DNA of 64,000 nucleotides from contig NZ_JAGKIK010000002.1 in the NCBI RefSeq assembly GCF_017897595.1, positions 418,112 to 482,111 on the forward strand. Reading direction: 5' to 3'. The DNA comes from Aquimarina sp. U1-2. GTDB taxonomy: Bacteria; Bacteroidota; Bacteroidia; Flavobacteriales; Flavobacteriaceae. The translations under genes were made by a program, and so were the position numbers. Shown piece after piece: positions 18,630-27,083 of the stretch. Positions within the stretch are counted from its first letter, which is position 1; each line of letters starts with the position of its first letter. The notes under the pieces are model-generated. The model saw only the letters and a list, made by a program, of their open reading frames with translations. It made no database searches and was not told the DNA's origin.

Positions 18630-18779
18630 ACAGATGAAACGAGCATTAATAAATTTTAAAAATTACTTCACAAAAGGGAGTGTTTAAAATTTTTAATGTG
18701 AGAGCGTAGCGCTTACATACGTTCTCAATTTTTTAATTATTTCGTTTCCAAACAATTAAAAAGATTTAAACGTATGAAA
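18630..18779 (+). repeat. Family B leader repeat, copy 1 (150 bp)
   Basis: It is identical to 23737-23886 except for one base (GGGAGTG against GGGAATG). The central hairpin has stem GAGAGCGTA (18700-18708) and TACGTTCTC (18718-18726). The element ends in AAACGTATGAAA, whose ATG is the start codon of the next gene (18774). Confidence 0.9.
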
Positions 18780-19619
18780 CGAATTTTATTACCTACCGAC
18801 TTTTCAGAAAATGCATTTAATGCTATTCGTTATGCTATGCATTTTTTCAAAAATAATACTACAACTTTTTATATACTAAATACGTTTACACCGGTCTCTT
18901 ATCATGCAGGCTATCTTATCGAAAACCCTACCATGTATGGTCTAGAAGATGTAGCCATGATGAATTCAAAAAAAGAGCTGGAGCGAACAGAAGAAAAAAT
19001 CAAAAACGAATTTGACAATCCTAAACATACCTTTAAAAAGCTAGCATCATTCAATACGCTGGTGGGTGAAATCAAAGTGGCGGTAGAAAAGTATGCTATC
19101 GACCTAATTGTGATGGGTACAAAAGGTGCAACTGGAGCAAAAGAGGTATTTATCGGTACGCATACGATGTATACCATCAAGAAAGTTAAAATTCCTGTTT
19201 TAGCAATACCCTCTGGGTATGAATTTGAAGAGCCTTTAGATGTTTTATTTCCAACCGATTATAAGCTAAGTAAAAACAATACATATCTTTCACTTATTAA
19301 AGAGATTTGTGATGCTTATACATCTAGATTGAATATTTTAAATGCATACTATGGTATACCTCTTCGGGATACTCAAAAAGAGATCAAAGAATTTTTAAGT
19401 GATTACTTTAAAGAAAATACGGCTATTTTTCATATTGAAGAAGAAGTTGACGTGATTGAGGCCCTAGAAGAGTTTCGGAAGAAATACAAAGTCAACTTGT
19501 TAATTATGATTCACAATCAACATTCGTTTTTTGAAAATCTATTGTTTAGGCCTGTAATTCATCAAATTGCATATCATACGAATATTCCTTTTCTAGTGAT
19601 TCCTTCTGTTAAGAACTGA
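18774..19619 (+). CDS. Universal stress protein, tandem UspA domains
   Basis: 281-residue paralogue, MKRILLPTDFSENAFNAIRYAMHFF. Domain 1 carries MGTKGATGAKEVFIGTHT, with Thr in place of the usual Ser after the last Gly of the nucleotide loop. Domain 2 begins DVLFPTDYKLSKN. Both the ATG and the first codons are supplied by the end of the family B repeat, so this gene has the same leader as the D-lactate dehydrogenase gene at 23881. It lies in the four-gene stress-protein run. Confidence 0.88.
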   Translation: MKRILLPTDFSENAFNAIRYAMHFFKNNTTTFYILNTFTPVSYHAGYLIENPTMYGLEDVAMMNSKKELERTEEKIKNEFDNPKHTFKKLASFNTLVGEIKVAVEKYAIDLIVMGTKGATGAKEVFIGTHTMYTIKKVKIPVLAIPSGYEFEEPLDVLFPTDYKLSKNNTYLSLIKEICDAYTSRLNILNAYYGIPLRDTQKEIKEFLSDYFKENTAIFHIEEEVDVIEALEEFRKKYKVNLLIMIHNQHSFFENLLFRPVIHQIAYHTNIPFLVIPSVKN

Positions 19620-19628
19620 GCATTGTCA
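19617..19628. promoter_or_regulatory. Possible CRP/FNR-type box TGAGCATTGTCA
   Basis: TGA-N6-TCA in the gap before the next stress-protein gene. It overlaps the preceding stop codon and its inner bases are less symmetrical than in the other boxes. Confidence 0.35.
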
Positions 19629-19684
19629 TAGATCTTTTCATCATTAGCATTTAGTTTTATGTTTTTAATCGATAAATGTATATC

Positions 19685-20533
19685 ATGAAGCGGATACTCG
19701 TTCCTACAGATTTTTCACATAATGTATATAGCGCACTTCTGTACGCTACACGATTATTTCAAAATGAAGATTGTGAATTTTTGCTTTTGCATACATTCAA
19801 AGTAAATACACCTTTATTAACTAGTAGAATAGACACGAATAAAGGAAAGCTTTTGTTTCGGCAATTATATAGTCAATCGCAAGAAAAGTTAAGAGAATCA
19901 CTTTATCGTATTCGAAGAGATACAGAAGATTACAACCATTCTTTTGAGATGATTTCGGTTTCAAAAGAGTTAACAACAACAATTAATAAGACTATAAAAA
20001 ATAAAAAGATAGACCTTGTAGTGATGGGAACGAAGGGAGCTAGCGGAGTCAAAGAAGTTTTTATAGGGAGCAATACCGTTAGCGTAACAAAGAAGATTGA
20101 AGGCTGTGCAGTATTGGCTGTGCCAGATGAGCATGATTTTAAAATACCCAAGGAAATAGCACTTACTACAGATTTTAAACGTGACTATAGCTTAGACGAA
20201 TTAGTACCATTTTTAGAGATTGCGGCGATGTTCAAATCTCACATTAGCGTATTACATATTTATGAAAATGAAAAACTAAGCAGAACACAAGAGCTTCATT
20301 TTAAAAGGTTTAAAAAATATCTCGAAGAGTATACGTATAGTTTGCACTGGGTATCAAAGTTTGATCAAAAAACTGAGGTAATCAAAACGTTTTTAGAGAC
20401 CATGAAAATAGACCTGCTAACTATGTTTAGGCATAAGCATGGTTTTTTTGATACTATTACTCGCGAACCAGTAGTCAAAAAAATAGGATTTGAAGCCACA
20501 ATACCGTTTTTAGTAATACCTTCAGCTAGCTGA
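19685..20533 (+). CDS. Universal stress protein, tandem UspA domains
   Basis: About 282 residues, MKRILVPTDFSHNVYSALLYATRLF. Domain 1 has MGTKGASGVKEVFIGSNT (intact nucleotide loop). Domain 2 restarts at EIALTTDFKRD, where the usual PTD is TTD. An ATG at 19676 would add MYI; the internal ATG matches the other paralogues better. This is the third gene in the run; it is separated from its neighbour by a 65-bp gap with a weak palindromic box. Confidence 0.87.
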   Translation: MKRILVPTDFSHNVYSALLYATRLFQNEDCEFLLLHTFKVNTPLLTSRIDTNKGKLLFRQLYSQSQEKLRESLYRIRRDTEDYNHSFEMISVSKELTTTINKTIKNKKIDLVVMGTKGASGVKEVFIGSNTVSVTKKIEGCAVLAVPDEHDFKIPKEIALTTDFKRDYSLDELVPFLEIAAMFKSHISVLHIYENEKLSRTQELHFKRFKKYLEEYTYSLHWVSKFDQKTEVIKTFLETMKIDLLTMFRHKHGFFDTITREPVVKKIGFEATIPFLVIPSAS

Positions 20534-20542
20534 TAATTATCA
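20531..20542. promoter_or_regulatory. CRP/FNR-type box TGATAATTATCA
   Basis: Perfect 12-bp palindrome about 125 bp before the next stress-protein start (20666). Its TGA is also the stop codon of the preceding gene, so coding constraint explains three of the twelve bases. Confidence 0.45.
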
Positions 20543-20665
20543 TAGTTTTAGCAACAGTATCCTTTTAAATTTACGCGATAATCAAGAAGTAGAAGGACTC
20601 AGATTTATATCCAAATTTGAGTAGACCTTGAAGTGACTTACTTAGCAAAATTAAAACGTAACGTG

Positions 20666-21517
20666 ATGAGAAAAAAAATAGTGTTGCCCACAGATTTTTC
20701 AAAAAATGCATGGAATGCGATACAATACGCAACGGCGTTGTATAAGGATCAAAAATGTGACTTTTACATTCTCAATGCTTTTAATGCTACGGGATACGCT
20801 CTTGAAAGTATGATGGTTCCAGAACCTGGTGAAAGGTTATATGAAGAGGCCAAAGCCAGATCAGAACAAGGCTTATCTAAAATACTAGAGCGCTTAACTT
20901 TCAAGGATGAGCATAATAATCACGAATTTTATATGGTTTCTCAATTCAATAGTCTCTTAGAAGCTATAAAAGATATAGTGGATAAAGAGGATATACAAAT
21001 GATCATGATGGGCACCAAAGGCATTACTGATGCACTAGATGTTGTTTTTGGCAGCAACACCGTAACCATCATGGAAAAATCCAGAAATTGCCCAGTAATG
21101 GCGATCCCAGAAGATGCCGTTTATGAGGGTTTAGAAGAAATCGTGTTTCCGACCAACTTTAGAATGAGCTTTAAAAAGCGTGAACTTTTAGATATTATTG
21201 AAATTACTAAAATCAGTAACGCTGCAATCCGGATCTTATATGCATCAAACGGAGAAGCACTTAACGAATTGCAAGAGAACAATAAAAAACGGCTTCAAGA
21301 ATATTTTGATGGGTTAACACATTCTATACACACATTGTATAGCCTAGACGCATCTTCAGCCGTACGTTGCTTTGTCGAAAGCAGAGATAGTGATCTAATT
21401 GCTTTTTTTAATAGAAAGCATAGCTTCTTTGGAAGCATATTTTCAAGACCAATGGTAAAAAACTTAGGTCGATACGCAAAAGTACCTGTACTGGCATTGC
21501 ATAACATTAGAAATTAA
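20666..21517 (+). CDS. Universal stress protein, tandem UspA domains
   Basis: Paralogue of about 283 residues, MRKKIVLPTDFSKNAWNAIQYATALY. Domain 1 has MGTKGITDALDVVFGSNT; domain 2 restarts at EIVFPTNFRMSF (PTD changed to PTN). GTG starts at 20633 or 20663 are possible, but the ATG at 20666 aligns with the family. The following small gene starts 22 bp after the stop and is probably in the same transcript. Confidence 0.87.
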   Translation: MRKKIVLPTDFSKNAWNAIQYATALYKDQKCDFYILNAFNATGYALESMMVPEPGERLYEEAKARSEQGLSKILERLTFKDEHNNHEFYMVSQFNSLLEAIKDIVDKEDIQMIMMGTKGITDALDVVFGSNTVTIMEKSRNCPVMAIPEDAVYEGLEEIVFPTNFRMSFKKRELLDIIEITKISNAAIRILYASNGEALNELQENNKKRLQEYFDGLTHSIHTLYSLDASSAVRCFVESRDSDLIAFFNRKHSFFGSIFSRPMVKNLGRYAKVPVLALHNIRN

Positions 21518-21539
21518 ACCCGGGTTAAAACACTGTGCT

Positions 21540-21941
21540 ATGAAAAATATAGGGATTTGGATGGATAAAGAAAAAGCCTTCATCATCACATTGACAGAAG
21601 ATACTACCGACATGACAGTGATTCAATCAGATATCGAAAATTTTCGCATACATGGCGGTTCAGGAACCAGGCTTAAAGGAGGGCCTCAAGATGTAGTTCA
21701 AGACAGTAGATATTTGGAACGCGAAAAAAACCAATTTAAAGTTTACTTTTCAAAAATAATTCCTCATATCAAAGACGCACATAAAATAGCCCTGTTTGGT
21801 CCTGCAGAAGCGGCTAAAAAGTTTCAAAAAGAATTAAAAGAGAATAATACCCATCTCTACACCAAGACAACAGGCGTGTACAAGGCAGATAGCATGACCG
21901 AAAATCAAACAAAGGCTTTGATACGTGATTATTTCAAATGA
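21540..21941 (+). CDS. Conserved small protein, eRF1 domain-like
   Basis: 133-residue soluble protein. The N-terminal pattern MKNIGIWMDKEKAFIITL resembles the small 'translational machinery' or eRF1 domain 1-like proteins (GIWIDhkkA.i...). These bacterial relatives are often found near universal stress genes, and some are linked to dormancy or ribosome hibernation. The C-terminal half IALFGPAEAAKKFQKEL...TTGVYKADSMTENQ also fits that fold. Assignment is by pattern only; no release-factor motif can be seen. It follows the stress-protein gene by 22 bp. Confidence 0.5.
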   Translation: MKNIGIWMDKEKAFIITLTEDTTDMTVIQSDIENFRIHGGSGTRLKGGPQDVVQDSRYLEREKNQFKVYFSKIIPHIKDAHKIALFGPAEAAKKFQKELKENNTHLYTKTTGVYKADSMTENQTKALIRDYFK

Positions 21942-22040
21942 TTAGATCGTGTTTTAAACAATCGTTCTTTAAACGCTAAAGGTAATACTCTAAATTTAGG
22001 TCAGACGCCAAATAGGTTTAACGAAACATCATCATACACC

Positions 22041-22463
22041 ATGGCAGCTAAAATAGAAACTACAGCAGAAAAAAAATGGAAGGAAGTGCATTTTAATATA
22101 TTCACATGGAAATCTGGTGTTTCTCTTATTAAAGAAGACATTGATTTTATTAAATTACTTCTAAAATCTTCTGCATTTGAATCTTCGACCCCTAATCTTT
22201 TTGAACGTTTGCAGGAATACTTAAGACAAGTAATAAAAGTTGAAGAAAGTCTACAGCAGCTACTTCAAGGCATCAATAAGCATGAAAATGAATTGGGTAA
22301 CCGATTAGCCTATGATACTATTGCCTACGATGATGCATATTTTAATACACATGAATTGTTGGGTGATCGATATTCAAAATGCAATCAAGACTTTAGAGAA
22401 TTAAAATCTAAAATTTTCAAGTATACAGGTAGTGTTTTGAAAAAAAACCAGGAAAAAGAATAA
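22041..22463 (+). CDS. Hypothetical helical protein
   Basis: I do not recognise this 140-residue protein. It is predicted to be mostly helical and charged, with no signal peptide or membrane helix. FERLQEYLRQVIKVEESLQQLLQGINKHENELGNRL looks like a coiled coil or four-helix bundle, as in ferritin-like or hemerythrin-like folds, but metal-ligand patterns (ExxH pairs) are not clear. It lies on the same strand as the stress-protein run, 100 bp after the previous gene, so a stress-linked role is only suggested by context. Confidence 0.55.
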   Translation: MAAKIETTAEKKWKEVHFNIFTWKSGVSLIKEDIDFIKLLLKSSAFESSTPNLFERLQEYLRQVIKVEESLQQLLQGINKHENELGNRLAYDTIAYDDAYFNTHELLGDRYSKCNQDFRELKSKIFKYTGSVLKKNQEKE

Positions 22464-22578
22464 ACTACCTATGGGTACGCCCAAAAGGCATCCAGTTAGA
22501 AACTAGTTTTAATTTTTAGGGAAGTCCTGTACCTTTTAGATCTCAATAATCAAGTACAACCTGCTAATTACGTATGTT

Positions 22579-23082
22579 TTGATTAGAAAAACTATAAAAA
22601 TCGCCGCATTATCTTTAATCCTACTATTTGCCATTTTTTGGGTTTGGTATGAATATACATATGCTATGGATACCGTAATTCCTTTTGAAATTAATGATCC
22701 ACATCTACAAACCAAAGTTTTGATTGCATCACAAGGAAGCAGATTTAAGGATTCACTAGTACAAAGTATTATTACGCATTATCAACACGATAGTATTTAT
22801 TTTAAAGTGATAGATGTGTATACCCTGTTTACGGTAACTATTAAAAAATGGGATGCTGTAGTAATTATAAACTCATGGGAGTATGGAAGCCCTCCTAAAA
22901 ATGTTAAAAAATTTATTAAAAATCATCCAAATCAATTGGATAAGCTAATCATTCTTTCTACAGTTGGTAGTAGTAATATCGCATTAAAAGATGTCGATGT
23001 AATATCTGGCGAATCTATTATGGAAAAAACACCTAAGTACTCTGGTATCGTAATAGAAAAATTGAATAAACTAATACAATAA
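22579..23082 (+). CDS. Membrane-anchored flavodoxin-like hypothetical protein
   Basis: 167 residues with one N-terminal membrane helix (about 6-25). A globular part follows whose KVLIASQGSRFKDSLVQSIITHY, KKWDAVVIINSWEYGSPPKNVKKFI and LIILSTVGSS strands resemble a flavodoxin/NADPH-FMN reductase fold. The canonical phosphate-binding T/SxT/SGxT loop is replaced by SQGSRFKDS, so FMN binding is uncertain. A TTG start is required at 22579, since no in-frame ATG precedes the helix. The lipoprotein gene follows 12 bp later. Confidence 0.5.
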   Translation: MIRKTIKIAALSLILLFAIFWVWYEYTYAMDTVIPFEINDPHLQTKVLIASQGSRFKDSLVQSIITHYQHDSIYFKVIDVYTLFTVTIKKWDAVVIINSWEYGSPPKNVKKFIKNHPNQLDKLIILSTVGSSNIALKDVDVISGESIMEKTPKYSGIVIEKLNKLIQ

Positions 23083-23094
23083 ACGTAACTAAAA

Positions 23095-23766
23095 ATGAAC
23101 AAATTAGGTATATGCTCATTGCTTATTATAGGGCTACTGTCTAGCTGTATTTCTAGCGAATTGGTCGAGAATTGGAAGCATCCGGATATTGATACTTTTG
23201 AAGCACAAAAGGTTTTGGTTATTGGGATAACTCCAGAAGATGATCATCGAAGAACATTTGAACGAAAACTAGTGGCAGCGCTAAAAAGAAAACACGTAAA
23301 TGCCGTTAGGAGTTTTGAGTTTTTTGAAAAAAATTTTACAGCATCGCAAAAATCGGAAGAAGAATTAATAGCGCTAGAAGGTAGTCTTTTAGAAGCAGGC
23401 TTTGACGCAATATTGCTATCTAAAGTGTTAGGAGTAGAAGATAAAGTAACTGTAGTTAAGGCATATAGAAACCTGGATAAAACCTTCAAAAGGTTTAAAG
23501 ATGATTATTATAAGAACCAAGAAATATATTATGACAAAGAGTATTATGAAGCCTATCAAATTTTTCATGCAGAGTCTTCGCTTTATTGCATTTGTCCTGA
23601 AAAAGAAAGAGAGCTTATCTGGAGAGGATCTATAGATATCACAGAACCCGAAAATATTAAAAAAGCAGTAAGTGATTATGTCAACGTATTGATTTGGGCA
23701 CTTGAAGAACAACAACTTTTAATTATTGAAGAGCAGACAGATGAAACGAGCATTAATAAATTTTAA
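23095..23766 (+). CDS. Lipoprotein, DUF4136-like
   Basis: 223-residue predicted lipoprotein: signal MNKLGICSLLIIGLLSSC with the lipobox Cys at 18, then SELVENWKHPD and a domain of alternating strands and helices (VLVIGITPEDDHRRTFERKLVAALKRK) like the small outer-membrane lipoproteins of the DUF4136 type. Function is unknown. The last ten residues (TDETSINKF and stop) are encoded by the first 30 bp of family B copy 2, which implies that the natural C terminus was replaced when the repeat arrived. Confidence 0.65.
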   Translation: MNKLGICSLLIIGLLSSCISSELVENWKHPDIDTFEAQKVLVIGITPEDDHRRTFERKLVAALKRKHVNAVRSFEFFEKNFTASQKSEEELIALEGSLLEAGFDAILLSKVLGVEDKVTVVKAYRNLDKTFKRFKDDYYKNQEIYYDKEYYEAYQIFHAESSLYCICPEKERELIWRGSIDITEPENIKKAVSDYVNVLIWALEEQQLLIIEEQTDETSINKF

Positions 23767-23886
23767 AAATTACTTCACAAAAGGGAATGTTTAAAATTTT
23801 TAATGTGAGAGCGTAGCGCTTACATACGTTCTCAATTTTTTAATTATTTCGTTTCCAAACAATTAAAAAGATTTAAACGTATGAAA
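23737..23886 (+). repeat. Family B leader repeat, copy 2 (150 bp)
   Basis: It has 149 of 150 bases identical to 18630-18779. It begins inside the 3' end of the lipoprotein gene and ends at codon 2 of the dehydrogenase gene, whose ATG at 23881 it supplies. The hairpin stem GAGAGCGTA/TACGTTCTC is conserved. Confidence 0.9.
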
Positions 23887-24870
23887 ATACTAATTTATAG
23901 TGCCAAAGATTTTGAAATTCCATTTCTAGAGAAAGCTAATCAAGAAAAACATCATGTTACGTATAGTGATAAAAGGCTTACATTAAAAACAGCCCACATA
24001 GCCATTGGGTTCGAAGTGGTTTCTATCTTTTCTGCCGATGATGCATCTTCTTTGGTTTTAGAACGATTAAAAGACTTTGGGGTGCGTTATATCACAATTA
24101 GGGCTACAGGGTATGATAATGTTAACATCATGAAGGCAAAAATCCTGGGGTTGCGGGTAGCCAATGCCTCGGGATATGCTCCCTATGCTATTGCAGAACA
24201 TGCGATAGGTTTGCTGCTGGCAATTAAGCGCAAATTAATAGCATCCAACGAGATGGTAAATGCCCACAACTTTTCTCTGAGTGCTCTTGTTGGGTCAGAT
24301 CTAAACCAAAAAACTGTCGGAATTATTGGAACAGGGAAAATAGGTAAGGTTATTGTTAGCATTCTTCATGGATTTGGATGTAAGATATTATGTAACGATG
24401 TGCAGGAAGATCAAAATTTGATAACTACTTACGATGCTCAATACGTTTCTTTGCATGATATCTATAAAAACTCTGATATCATTTTTCTTTGCGTTCCACT
24501 AACCACTCAAACGCACTATATTATTGATAAACATGCTATAGCGCAAATGCATCCTCATGTTATCTTGATAAATATCGCTAGAGGCGCGCTTGTACATACC
24601 CAAGATATCCTTACCGCATTAGAAGCAAAAAAGATATATGCTTATGGAACAGATGTTTATGAGAAAGAGGAAGGGGTATTTTTCTATAATCATTCTAACA
24701 ATGCACTCAAAGACGATGTATTGCAAAAACTTATTGACCTACCTAATGTACTGCTGACTCCGCATCAGGCATTTGCTACGCAAGAAGCACTCTCTAATAT
24801 CGCTGAAACCACATTTCATACGATCAACTGCTGGGATCGAAAAGAGCACACCGAGAATGAACTTACTTAA
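23881..24870 (+). CDS. ldhA: D-lactate dehydrogenase-like 2-hydroxyacid dehydrogenase
   Basis: NAD-dependent D-2-hydroxyacid dehydrogenase of 329 residues, close to fermentative LdhA in length and motifs. The substrate domain has IRATGYDNV. The Rossmann fold (about 140-300) has VGIIGTGKIGKV. Catalytic residues are the Arg in NIARGALV, the Glu in the DVYEKEEGVFF segment typical of LdhA, and the His in LTPHQAF. It would reduce pyruvate to D-lactate and regenerate NAD under low oxygen, matching the neighbouring oxidase and stress genes. Its leader is a family B repeat. Confidence 0.88.
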   Translation: MKILIYSAKDFEIPFLEKANQEKHHVTYSDKRLTLKTAHIAIGFEVVSIFSADDASSLVLERLKDFGVRYITIRATGYDNVNIMKAKILGLRVANASGYAPYAIAEHAIGLLLAIKRKLIASNEMVNAHNFSLSALVGSDLNQKTVGIIGTGKIGKVIVSILHGFGCKILCNDVQEDQNLITTYDAQYVSLHDIYKNSDIIFLCVPLTTQTHYIIDKHAIAQMHPHVILINIARGALVHTQDILTALEAKKIYAYGTDVYEKEEGVFFYNHSNNALKDDVLQKLIDLPNVLLTPHQAFATQEALSNIAETTFHTINCWDRKEHTENELT

Positions 24871-24904
24871 TTATCAAAATTCAATTAAATACCCATGATG
24901 ACGT

Positions 24905-26317
24905 TCATTTAAGCGTATTAGGGCATACGTTATTAGTGGTTTTAATTCCTACTTCTTTTATGTCCTTAAAACCACCGGCTATATCAATAAGGTTATGAAT
25001 ACCGCGACTTTTTAAAATAGAAGCGGCAATAACCGAGCGATATCCTCCTGCACAATGCAAATAAAATGTTTTGTCTTCAGGAAATTCAGATAAGTACTCA
25101 TTGATATAGTCTAAGGGAGTATTATATGCTGCATCCATATGTTCGGCAGTAAACTCACCTTCTTTACGTACATCAAATACAATAGTTTCTTTTTTATCTA
25201 TCACATCTTTCAATTCAGATGCAGTTATAGAAGTAATAGTGTCGTACTCTTTACCAGCATTTTTCCAGGCATCAAAACCACCCTTCAGGTAGCCTAATGT
25301 ATTGTCGAATCCAACTCGAGATAATCTGGTAATCGTTTCTTCAATTCGGCCTTCGGGCGCTATAAGTAGGATAGGTTGTTGTACGTTGGCAATTAAAGCA
25401 CCAACCCAAGGGGCAAAACTACCATCTATCCCAATAAAAATGGATCTGGGGATGTGACCTTTTACATAATCTTTTTGATGCCTTACATCTAGTACCACAG
25501 CGCCAGTATCATTCGCAAGTTTTTCAAATTCTGTCGGAGATAATGGCTTTGTTCCTTGTTCTATAACCTTGTCAATATCTTTATACCCCTCTTTGTTCAT
25601 TTTAACATTGAGAGGAAAATATAAAGGTGGTGGTAATAAACCATCGGTTACTTCTTTAACGAATTCTTCTTTGGTCATATCTTCACGAAGCGCATAATTC
25701 ATTTTTTTTTGATTACCTAGAGAATCTACAGTTTCTTTCATCATATTTTTACCACATGCAGAACCTGCACCATGGGCGGGATAAACAATCACATCATCTG
25801 CCAAAGGCATAATCTTATTGCGTAAACTATCAAAAAGCGTTTCAGCCAATTCTTCTTGCGTCATATGTGCTGCTTTTTGAGCGAGATCAGGTCGACCTAC
25901 GTCACCCAAAAATAAGGTATCCCCACTAAAAATAGCATGATCTTTACCGTTTTTATCTCTAAGAAGATATGTTGTACTTTCCATCGTATGACCGGGAGTA
26001 TGTAATGCGATTATTGTGATATTGCCCAATTTAAATTCTTGCCCATCTGTGGCTATAATAGCGTCAAAAGTGGGATTTGCCAAGGGGCCAAATATAATAT
26101 CAGCATCAGTTTCTTTTGCCAATGTAACATGGCCACTTACAAAATCGGCATGAAAATGAGTTTCAAAAATGTACTTTATTTTGGCATGATCCTCATTAGC
26201 TTTTTCAATGTAGGGTTCAATCTCTCTTAATGGGTCTACTATAGCCACTTCACCGTTACTTTCAATATAATAAGCGCCTTGTGCCAGACAACCTGTGTAC
26301 ATTTGTTCTATCTTCAT
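24905..26317 (-). CDS. MBL-fold persulfide dioxygenase-like protein with two rhodanese domains
   Basis: 470-residue fusion. The metallo-beta-lactamase domain (about 1-235) has THFHADFVSGH and PGHTMEST metal motifs as in ETHE1-type persulfide dioxygenases. Two rhodanese domains follow (about 255-355 and 365-465). Only the second has a persulfide-carrying Cys (LHCAGGYRSV); the first has LIAPEGRIEE in that place. The expected role is cytoplasmic sulfide or persulfide oxidation and sulfur transfer. The gene is monocistronic, and a MITE (26349-26543) lies 31 bp upstream of its start. Confidence 0.88.
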   Translation of the reverse strand: MKIEQMYTGCLAQGAYYIESNGEVAIVDPLREIEPYIEKANEDHAKIKYIFETHFHADFVSGHVTLAKETDADIIFGPLANPTFDAIIATDGQEFKLGNITIIALHTPGHTMESTTYLLRDKNGKDHAIFSGDTLFLGDVGRPDLAQKAAHMTQEELAETLFDSLRNKIMPLADDVIVYPAHGAGSACGKNMMKETVDSLGNQKKMNYALREDMTKEEFVKEVTDGLLPPPLYFPLNVKMNKEGYKDIDKVIEQGTKPLSPTEFEKLANDTGAVVLDVRHQKDYVKGHIPRSIFIGIDGSFAPWVGALIANVQQPILLIAPEGRIEETITRLSRVGFDNTLGYLKGGFDAWKNAGKEYDTITSITASELKDVIDKKETIVFDVRKEGEFTAEHMDAAYNTPLDYINEYLSEFPEDKTFYLHCAGGYRSVIAASILKSRGIHNLIDIAGGFKDIKEVGIKTTNNVCPNTLK

Positions 26318-26348
26318 ATTTTCTTTTTTTAAAGCTTCAGCAAATTAT

Positions 26349-26543
26349 TGAACTGGTTTAAACTTTTTTAATTTGCTAAAAAAATGCTGTTTTGCACTTC
26401 TATTTTATAATTTTTAACTTCCGTAGCGCTGCTATGCAAGTAAAAAATTACTTCATCTAAGCACAAAACCTTTCGCAATCGCACCATCTGGCACCTTCCT
26501 ATCGGTCGGTCCTGCCTAAATCAAAAAAGTTTAAACCAGTTCA
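26349..26543. mobile_element. Family M miniature inverted-repeat element (MITE), intact copy
   Basis: 195-bp element with 21-bp perfect terminal inverted repeats (TGAACTGGTTTAAAC followed by a T run at 26349-26369, mirrored at 26523-26543). Both sides are flanked by TTAT, a likely 4-bp target duplication. It contains no coding region. A diverged copy is at 34253-34450 and an end fragment at 37759-37777. The matching transposase is not in this window. Confidence 0.85.
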
Positions 26544-26700
26544 TTATTAAAAAACTATGGATTTATGATTTTTTTCAAAAATAAGGCAATTAGTTTTCAA
26601 ACTCTAACCTCATTTGCAATATTATATGATTCTGACTAGTAGAAACTACGACTTAAGGTCTAACGATTAACTTCTTTTAGTTTAGATGACACATGAGTAT

Positions 26701-26919
26701 TTCATACGTTTGAATCTTTTAATTGTTTGAAAAATAAATAATAAAAAAACCTACCTTGCTGGCAGGCAGGTTGAGAATGTATACAACCGCTACGCTCTCA
26801 TATTAAAAATTTTAAATCCTGCGTGCCATCTGGCTTGTTCGCTAAAAATTTTTACTAAACATTTTTTTAACGCTCCACCCCGTGAAGTAATTTTTAAAAT
26901 TTGTTACTATTCGTTTCAT
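26701..26919 (-). repeat. Family B leader repeat, copy 3 (longer variant)
   Basis: It runs on the minus strand from CGTTTCAT (26912-26919) to TTCATACGTTTGAATC (26701). It has two extra insertions compared with copies 1 and 2: a hairpin-rich segment near 26752-26770 and a Gly/Cys-codon-like stretch near 26818-26880. The hairpin at 26773-26799 is weaker. It points toward the persulfide dioxygenase gene, from which it is separated by 157 bp and the MITE. Confidence 0.75.
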
Positions 26920-27083
26920 AACGACCTCAAGTTTTAGCGCTACAGCCAAAAAAATGTTATTCTCGATATTGTTTGTGTCTAGTTAAACATACGACAGATT
27001 GTAAACGATAACTTTACAAAGGTATTTTATATGAATGTGGTTAACGTTACATTAAATTCCCAAAATAGAAGATAAGATAAATG

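Noticed and set aside
26566..26577. TGATTTTTTTCA as an eighth FNR-type box, upstream of the persulfide dioxygenase gene
   Set aside because: It is mostly a T run and has no inner symmetry, so it is expected by chance here. It is also 250 bp from the gene with a MITE in between.
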